Assembly (NCBI GenBank): GCA_024399615.1
Contig: JAKSNQ010000009.1
Location: 1-38,014, forward strand
DNA length: 38,014 nt
Source of the DNA: Paludibacteraceae bacterium
Lineage (GTDB): Bacteria > Bacteroidota > Bacteroidia > Bacteroidales > Paludibacteraceae
Direction: 5' to 3'
Below are positions 33,062 through 38,014 of this stretch, piece after piece (position 1 is the first letter of the stretch; the number at the start of each line of letters is the position of its first letter). The position numbers and the translations under genes were made by a program. The notes beneath the pieces were generated by a model, which was given only the letters and a program-made list of their open reading frames with translations, searched no databases and was not told the origin of the DNA.

Positions 33062-33925
33062 TTATTTCAAAGGTGGACGCTTATAGGCCATAAGCATCAA
33101 ATAAATAGCCCAGGCGATGAACGGAAGCGAGAGCAACTGCCCCATATTCAGGAAGAAATTAGCCTCGAAAGCCTCCTGATCGAACTTGATAAACTCCAGC
33201 AAGAAACGGACGCCAAAAATAATAAGCAACCACACTCCGAAAATGAGTCCGGGACGCTTGGCAGCATCCGTCTTAAAGAACATCCATCCGCTGACCACAC
33301 CGGCCAAAACACAATAGAGCATCTCGTAGATCTGCGTAGGATGACAAGGCACGTCCATGCCATCACGCACGAAAATGAATCCCCAAGGCAAGGAGGTAGG
33401 TCCACCATAGATTTCGGAGTTCATCAGGTTACCCAGACGGATACAAAAAGCGGTAAAGGCCACTCCGATGACGAGTCGGTCAAAAATCCAGGCGATACCC
33501 TTGTGGATATACTTATAGTTGACCCAGACGATAGCCAAAATGATACCTATAGCACCACCATGGCTCGCCAATCCGCCCTCCCATATTCGCAGAATACGAA
33601 GCGGGTTTTCGATGTATGGATTGCGATAGTTGAACGTGAGTCCCAGCAGGTGCAGCGGTTCTTTTCCCATGCGTGCAGCCTCGTGCCATTCGTAAAAGAG
33701 ACAATGGCCAAGTCGTGCACCCAAGATGGCACCCAAAACGACAAACCAAAACAATTTATCGAGCCACTCCTCGGGGTTTTTCTCGCGCTTATAGATACGC
33801 TCTTGTACCATGTAGCACAGGTAGATACCCAATGCCCACAGGATGCCATACCAGCGTACTTCGCGAGGCCCAATCGAGAATGCCACCGGGTCAACATTCC
33901 AAACTATGGATAACAAATTCATCAT
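33062..33925 (-). CDS. lgt: Prolipoprotein diacylglyceryl transferase
   Basis: A 287-residue polytopic membrane enzyme that transfers diacylglycerol to the lipobox cysteine of exported lipoproteins. It shows VRWYGILWALGIYL, the signature LGARLGHCLFYE and GGLASHGGAIG, then FCIRLGNLMNSEIYG and CHPTQIYE. It starts 21 bp after secA, which places export and lipoprotein maturation in one transcript. Confidence 0.97.
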   Translation of the reverse strand: MMNLLSIVWNVDPVAFSIGPREVRWYGILWALGIYLCYMVQERIYKREKNPEEWLDKLFWFVVLGAILGARLGHCLFYEWHEAARMGKEPLHLLGLTFNYRNPYIENPLRILRIWEGGLASHGGAIGIILAIVWVNYKYIHKGIAWIFDRLVIGVAFTAFCIRLGNLMNSEIYGGPTSLPWGFIFVRDGMDVPCHPTQIYEMLYCVLAGVVSGWMFFKTDAAKRPGLIFGVWLLIIFGVRFLLEFIKFDQEAFEANFFLNMGQLLSLPFIAWAIYLMLMAYKRPPLK

Positions 33926-33946
33926 TTCGTTAGGGGTGTTTGAGCA

Positions 33947-36900
33947 TTACAACATTCGCCCATGGCATTGTTTATACTTCTTGCCGCTACCGCATGGACA
34001 TGGGTCGTTTGGACGACATTTCTTCTCGACGTGAATAGGCTGAGTTACCTGTTGACGTCGTGTATCCTGACCATTTGCAGCCGACATAGCCGTCTGTATA
34101 TTAGAACTTGACGACATGCTCATCTGTCCCGGCATAGGACCGCCGGTACTGCTCATGCTGGATGTGCCCGCGCCATTGAGTTGCGCTTTCTGAGTCTGAT
34201 AGCGGCTCATATCCTGACGTTGCGGTTCTTGTGCCTGACGCACTTCTTCCGGTTGCTGAACAGGAATCTGACCACGAAGCAATACAGCGATGGTGCGACG
34301 GTTGAAGTTGTTGAGCATCTGCTTAAAGAGATTGAACGACTCCAATTTATAAATCAAGAGTGGGTCTTTCTGCTCGTAGGATGCAGTCTGTACCGAGTGG
34401 CGCAGTTCGTCCAACTGACGGAGGTGCTCTTTCCACTCATCGTCGATGATGTACAGAATGGTCTGCTTCTCAAAGCTTTTCACCACCTCACGTGCTTCGT
34501 TTTCATAAGCCTCCTTGAGCGGCGTAATGACGCTATAGGTTTTCTTACCATCGGTCACAGGGATAAGAATATTCTTGAACTGGTCGCCACGGTCCTCATA
34601 TACACGCTTGATGACAGGTGCAGCAATGTGCATGAGCGCATCCATCTTGCGCTTGAATGTTTCGATTGCCGCTTCGGCCAAACGATTGGAGAGTTCGGTC
34701 TCTTTTCCACGGCGGAACTCATCCTCGTCAAATGGTACTTCCATTGCGAATACCTGCAGCACATCCAGGGTCAACGCTTCGAAATCGCTCGCACCCTTTG
34801 CATCTTCAACGATAGCCTCTGCAGCATCATAGATCATATTGGTAATATCCACACCCAAGCGTTCTCCCATCAGCGCATGGTGACGCTTTGCATAGATGAC
34901 GTTACGTTGCTGATTCATCACATCATCATACTCCAACAGGTGCTTACGGATACCGAAGTTGTTCTCTTCAACTTTCTTCTGCGCGCGCTCGATGGAGTTG
35001 CTGATCATGTTATGCTCAATCATTTCGCCCTCCTCAAAGCCCATCTTATCCATCAAACCGGCGATGCGCTCTGAGCCGAACAAACGCATGAGTTCGTCCT
35101 CAAGCGAAACAAAGAAAACAGACGATCCCGGGTCACCCTGACGACCGGCACGACCACGCAACTGACGGTCCACACGACGTGACTCGTGGCGCTCGGTACC
35201 CAAAATAGCCAGACCTCCGGCGTCCTTTACTTCCGGAGTCAGCTTGATATCGGTACCACGACCGGCCATGTTGGTAGCGATGGTTACGACACCCTTGCGA
35301 CCAGCCTCGGCCACAATCTCAGCCTCTTTCTGGTGCAACTTGGCATTCAACACATTATGTTGTATTCCGCGCATGCGCAACATACGCGAGAGCAATTCGC
35401 TCACATCCACCGAGGTAGTACCAACCAAAACAGGTCTTCCCTCCTCCACGAGACGAACGATTTCCTCGATTACCGCATTGTATTTCTCGCGCTTGGTGCG
35501 ATAGATGCGGTCGTTCATATCGATACGCGCAATAGGCTTGTTGGTAGGAATGACAACAACGTCCAGCTTATAGATATTCCAGAACTCACCGGCCTCGGTC
35601 TCAGCCGTACCGGTCATACCGGCCAGCTTGTTGTACATACGGAAGTAGTTCTGCAAGGTAATGGTTGCGAAGGTTTGGGTTGCGCCCTCCACCTTAACGT
35701 TCTCTTTCGCCTCGACAGCCTGATGCAAACCATCCGACCAGCGGCGTCCCTCCATGATACGACCCGTCTGTTCGTCCACGATTTTCACCTCATTGTCGAG
35801 CACCACATAATCAACGTCTTTCTCAAAGATAGTATAGGCCTTAAGCAACTGATTAACCGTATGAACACGCTCAGACTTCACCGCATAGTCGGCCAACAAC
35901 GCATCTTTTTTCTCCTGCATTTCGTCTTTCGACAGACTCTGCTTGCTCAGTTCAGCAATCTCGCTACCCACATCCGGCAACACGAAGAAATCCGGATCCT
36001 CGGTCTGACCAGCCAATGTCTCTGCACCCAAATCGGTCAGTTCGATCTGTCGGTTTTTCTCCTCGATCACGAAATAGAGCGGATCGGTAGCAATGTGCAT
36101 ATTCTTGTTTTGCTCCTGCATGTAGAACTCTTCGGTTTTCTGCAGGCGCACTTTGATACCCGGTTCGGAGAGGAACTTGATCAACGCCTTTGACTTAGGC
36201 ATACCCTTATAGGCGCGGAACAGGGCCAACTCGCCTTCTTCCTGTACGCTCTTGTCCTCACTTGCCAGTTTGGTTTTTGCTTCAGTCAGATATTTGGTCG
36301 TAAGGGTCTGCTGACTGCGAACCAGCAGTTCCACACGATGCTTGTACTCATCAAACATCTGATCCTCGCCCTTAGGGATAGGACCAGAGATAATCAGAGG
36401 TGTACGTGCGTCGTCGATCAACACCGAATCGACCTCATCGACGATGGCATAGTTGTGTGGGCGTTGTACCAAATCGGCCGGCGACGTGGCCATGTTATCA
36501 CGAAGGTAGTCAAAACCAAACTCGTTATTGGTACCAAACGTGATATCGCATTGATATGCTTTGCGTCGCTCGTCGGAGTTAGGGCGATGCTTATCGATAC
36601 AATCCACGCTCAATCCATGGAACATATAAATAGGGCCATTCCACTCCGAGTCACGCTTAGCAAGGTAATCGTTCACCGTCACAACGTGTACGCCCTCGTG
36701 AGTAAGTGCATTCAGGAAGACAGGCAATGTAGCCACGAGCGTCTTACCTTCACCAGTCGCCATCTCGGCAATCTTACCTTTGTGCAGCACGACGCCACCG
36801 ATGAGCTGTACGTCATAGTGCACCATGTCCCAGGTCACCTCGTTACCACCGGCCTGCCAATGGTTTCGATAGAGCGCCTTCTCACCCTCGATGGTCACAA

Positions 36901-37336
36901 AATCGAAGCGAGGGTCGGCCGCCAGGTTACGGTCAAAATCGTTGGCAGTAACCTCGATAATCTCGTTTTGTGCAAAACGGCGTGCCGTATCTTTGACAAT
37001 AGCGAACACTTCGGGCATCACCTCGTCGAGGACCTCCTCGTAGTTCTTTTTGATCTGCTCCTTCAGGTCGTCGATGTGGTTAAACGTTGATTCACGCTTA
37101 TCGATAGGCAAATCCTCAATGCCGGCTTTCAGTTGTTCAATCTCCTCCTTTTGAGGACGAACTGCCTCGGCAATTTTAGCCTTAATCTCCTCTGTTCGCG
37201 CACGCAACTGGTCGTTGCTCAGCGCTGAGATACTTGGGTAAATGGCATTAATCTTATCCACATAAGGCTTTACCGCCTTCATGTCTTTCTGTGACTTATT
37301 GCCAAACAGTTTGGTTACAATTTCAATAAAGTTCAT
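33947..37336 (-). CDS. secA: Preprotein translocase ATPase SecA
   Basis: The 1129-residue motor of the Sec translocon. Walker A (MATGEGKT) lies near residue 190-197, the DEAD-type [15 protein letters not shown] follows, then helicase motifs ([27 protein letters not shown] and [16 protein letters not shown]) and a C-terminal zinc site C-P-C-x8-C-H ([13 protein letters not shown]). A Gln/Ser/Met-rich low-complexity linker precedes the zinc site. It is longer than E. coli SecA (901 residues), as in other Bacteroidetes. It is the first gene of a six-gene run. Confidence 0.98.
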   Translation of the reverse strand: MNFIEIVTKLFGNKSQKDMKAVKPYVDKINAIYPSISALSNDQLRARTEEIKAKIAEAVRPQKEEIEQLKAGIEDLPIDKRESTFNHIDDLKEQIKKNYEEVLDEVMPEVFAIVKDTARRFAQNEIIEVTANDFDRNLAADPRFDFVTIEGEKALYRNHWQAGGNEVTWDMVHYDVQLIGGVVLHKGKIAEMATGEGKTLVATLPVFLNALTHEGVHVVTVNDYLAKRDSEWNGPIYMFHGLSVDCIDKHRPNSDERRKAYQCDITFGTNNEFGFDYLRDNMATSPADLVQRPHNYAIVDEVDSVLIDDARTPLIISGPIPKGEDQMFDEYKHRVELLVRSQQTLTTKYLTEAKTKLASEDKSVQEEGELALFRAYKGMPKSKALIKFLSEPGIKVRLQKTEEFYMQEQNKNMHIATDPLYFVIEEKNRQIELTDLGAETLAGQTEDPDFFVLPDVGSEIAELSKQSLSKDEMQEKKDALLADYAVKSERVHTVNQLLKAYTIFEKDVDYVVLDNEVKIVDEQTGRIMEGRRWSDGLHQAVEAKENVKVEGATQTFATITLQNYFRMYNKLAGMTGTAETEAGEFWNIYKLDVVVIPTNKPIARIDMNDRIYRTKREKYNAVIEEIVRLVEEGRPVLVGTTSVDVSELLSRMLRMRGIQHNVLNAKLHQKEAEIVAEAGRKGVVTIATNMAGRGTDIKLTPEVKDAGGLAILGTERHESRRVDRQLRGRAGRQGDPGSSVFFVSLEDELMRLFGSERIAGLMDKMGFEEGEMIEHNMISNSIERAQKKVEENNFGIRKHLLEYDDVMNQQRNVIYAKRHHALMGERLGVDITNMIYDAAEAIVEDAKGASDFEALTLDVLQVFAMEVPFDEDEFRRGKETELSNRLAEAAIETFKRKMDALMHIAAPVIKRVYEDRGDQFKNILIPVTDGKKTYSVITPLKEAYENEAREVVKSFEKQTILYIIDDEWKEHLRQLDELRHSVQTASYEQKDPLLIYKLESFNLFKQMLNNFNRRTIAVLLRGQIPVQQPEEVRQAQEPQRQDMSRYQTQKAQLNGAGTSSMSSTGGPMPGQMSMSSSSNIQTAMSAANGQDTRRQQVTQPIHVEKKCRPNDPCPCGSGKKYKQCHGRML

Positions 37337-37435
37337 ATCTGTGTAATATATTTATCTTGATTATCGCTTGCCTCAGCTGATATAGAAAAGAATATCTCGT
37401 AAAGTCCAAGGCGCCTGCACACATTAAATGCGGTG

Positions 37436-37467
37436 CAAAGGTACGAAAAAAAACTCAATTATGCAAA
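37436..37467 (-). promoter_or_regulatory. Promoter of the secA operon
   Basis: On the minus strand, TTTG (37467-37464), 20 bp, then TACCTTTG (37443-37436). The leader to the ATG at 37336 is about 95 nt. Confidence 0.85.
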
Positions 37468-37493
37468 TTTTTGTACAAAAACAAGGCCAACTC

Positions 37494-37524
37494 TTGCATA
37501 TTTGGCAAAATAATTGTACCTTTG
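37494..37524 (+). promoter_or_regulatory. Promoter of the GH28-like gene
   Basis: TTG (37494-37496), 20 bp, then TACCTTTG (37517-37524). Its -33 box is 26 bp from that of the divergent secA promoter. Confidence 0.85.
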
Positions 37525-37548
37525 TCGCAAATTTTAATTCACTTCATC

Positions 37549-38014
37549 ATGAAAAAATCTTTCTTCACCCTCGTAGCGTTGGTATGCGGCGCCCTTTGTT
37601 TGCAGGCCGAGAACCCTTATGACGCTTACTATCAGGATTTGCCAATTGACATCGAGCATGTGCAGCCTGTCACCTTTCCTGACACAACTGTCAATATGAA
37701 GGTCTATTTCCGCCAATATGGCATAACCAATGCTGACGTATTGGCAACGGAGGCTTTTCAGAAGGCCATCGATGAACTGTCAGCAGCCGGAGGTGGTCAT
37801 GTGGTGGTGCCTCGTGGCACATGGAAAACAGGTCCATTGACTCTGCGTAGCAATATCGACCTGCACTTGAATAAAGGAGCCGTAATGCTGTTTTCGGAGG
37901 ATAAATCGCTGTATATGCAACCGGATAGTAAAGGTAGAGTGCCCAGCAAGGCCAACCCGTGCATTTCCGGCAAGAATCTGGAAAACGTAGGTATCACGGG
38001 TCAAGGTGTCATAG
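37549..38014 (+). CDS. GH28-like secreted glycoside hydrolase, 3' end outside window
   Basis: An open frame of 155 codons runs off the window edge. The product begins with a signal peptide (MKKSFFTLVALVCGALCLQA). It then has a pectate-lyase-fold entry typical of polygalacturonase-like proteins: EAFQKAIDELSAAGGGHVVV, PRGTWKTGPLTLRSNIDLHL and NVGITGQGVI, the last being the first parallel beta-helix turn. GH28 enzymes hydrolyse galacturonide or related bonds in pectin. The catalytic Asp residues would lie beyond the end, so activity cannot be judged. Confidence 0.85.
   Translation, partial: MKKSFFTLVALVCGALCLQAENPYDAYYQDLPIDIEHVQPVTFPDTTVNMKVYFRQYGITNADVLATEAFQKAIDELSAAGGGHVVVPRGTWKTGPLTLRSNIDLHLNKGAVMLFSEDKSLYMQPDSKGRVPSKANPCISGKNLENVGITGQGVI

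Noticed and set aside
34181..36193. Two long open frames (297 and 335 residues) antisense to secA
   Set aside because: They lie wholly opposite conserved SecA helicase motifs and show no domain or promoter.

Overview
The window looks like a piece of a Bacteroidales chromosome. Three things support this. First, eight promoters match the Bacteroidetes housekeeping pattern, a TTTG or TTG -33 box, exactly 20 bp, then a TAnnTTTG -7 box. Second, the gene content is typical: DUF3078 barrels, a BtuB/BtuG vitamin B12 pair, an ExbB-ExbD-TonB set and a chain-length-determinant/BY-kinase. Third, a 1782-residue secreted protein ends in a type IX secretion (T9SS) sorting domain, which favours a T9SS-bearing family rather than typical Bacteroides. 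The genus is not resolved. I saw no rRNA, tRNA, transposase, integrase or CRISPR array, and most of the window is ordinary chromosomal backbone.

Layout, left to right. 1-446 is non-coding and holds two families of degenerate or direct repeats. 447-2363 is an acyl-CoA ligase with its own promoter and terminator. 2360-5926 is a cobalamin-riboswitch-controlled btuB-btuG operon for B12 capture. 5958-9541 is a two-gene polysaccharide export operon (Wza-like lipoprotein plus Wzc-like tyrosine kinase) without polymerase or glycosyltransferases. 9619-13376 (minus) is a four-gene operon: DAHP synthase/chorismate mutase, LOG-family hydrolase, aldo/keto reductase and a TtcA-like tRNA thiolase. A divergent HtrA-type protease follows (13448-14626). 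14742-15875 (minus) is an HD hydrolase fused to a prolyl-tRNA-editing-like domain. 15954-22405 (minus) carries the giant T9SS cargo gene followed by an outer-membrane barrel gene.

22414-25927 (minus) holds a DUF3078 barrel, a coiled-coil protein, ZapA and RNase Y. 26134-29077 (minus) holds exbB-exbD-tonB and a DJ-1/PfpI protein. 29112-37467 (minus) is a compact run secA-lgt-DUF3078 protein-nadK-fmt-HD hydrolase. At the right edge a plus-strand, truncated GH28-like secreted hydrolase begins, driven by a promoter back-to-back with that of secA.

Several genes share cell-envelope functions: SecA exports the precursors, Lgt lipidates lipoproteins such as BtuG and the Wza-like protein, and ExbBD-TonB energises BtuB. 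The most unusual points are these: the btuB reading frame appears to require a -1 shift on a correctly phased A-AAA-AAA heptamer; the HD/ProX fusion; the paired-module architecture of the T9SS protein and the alternating purine-pyrimidine tract in its leader; the Tyr-Gly tail of the BY-kinase; and an apparently leaderless DAHP synthase gene.
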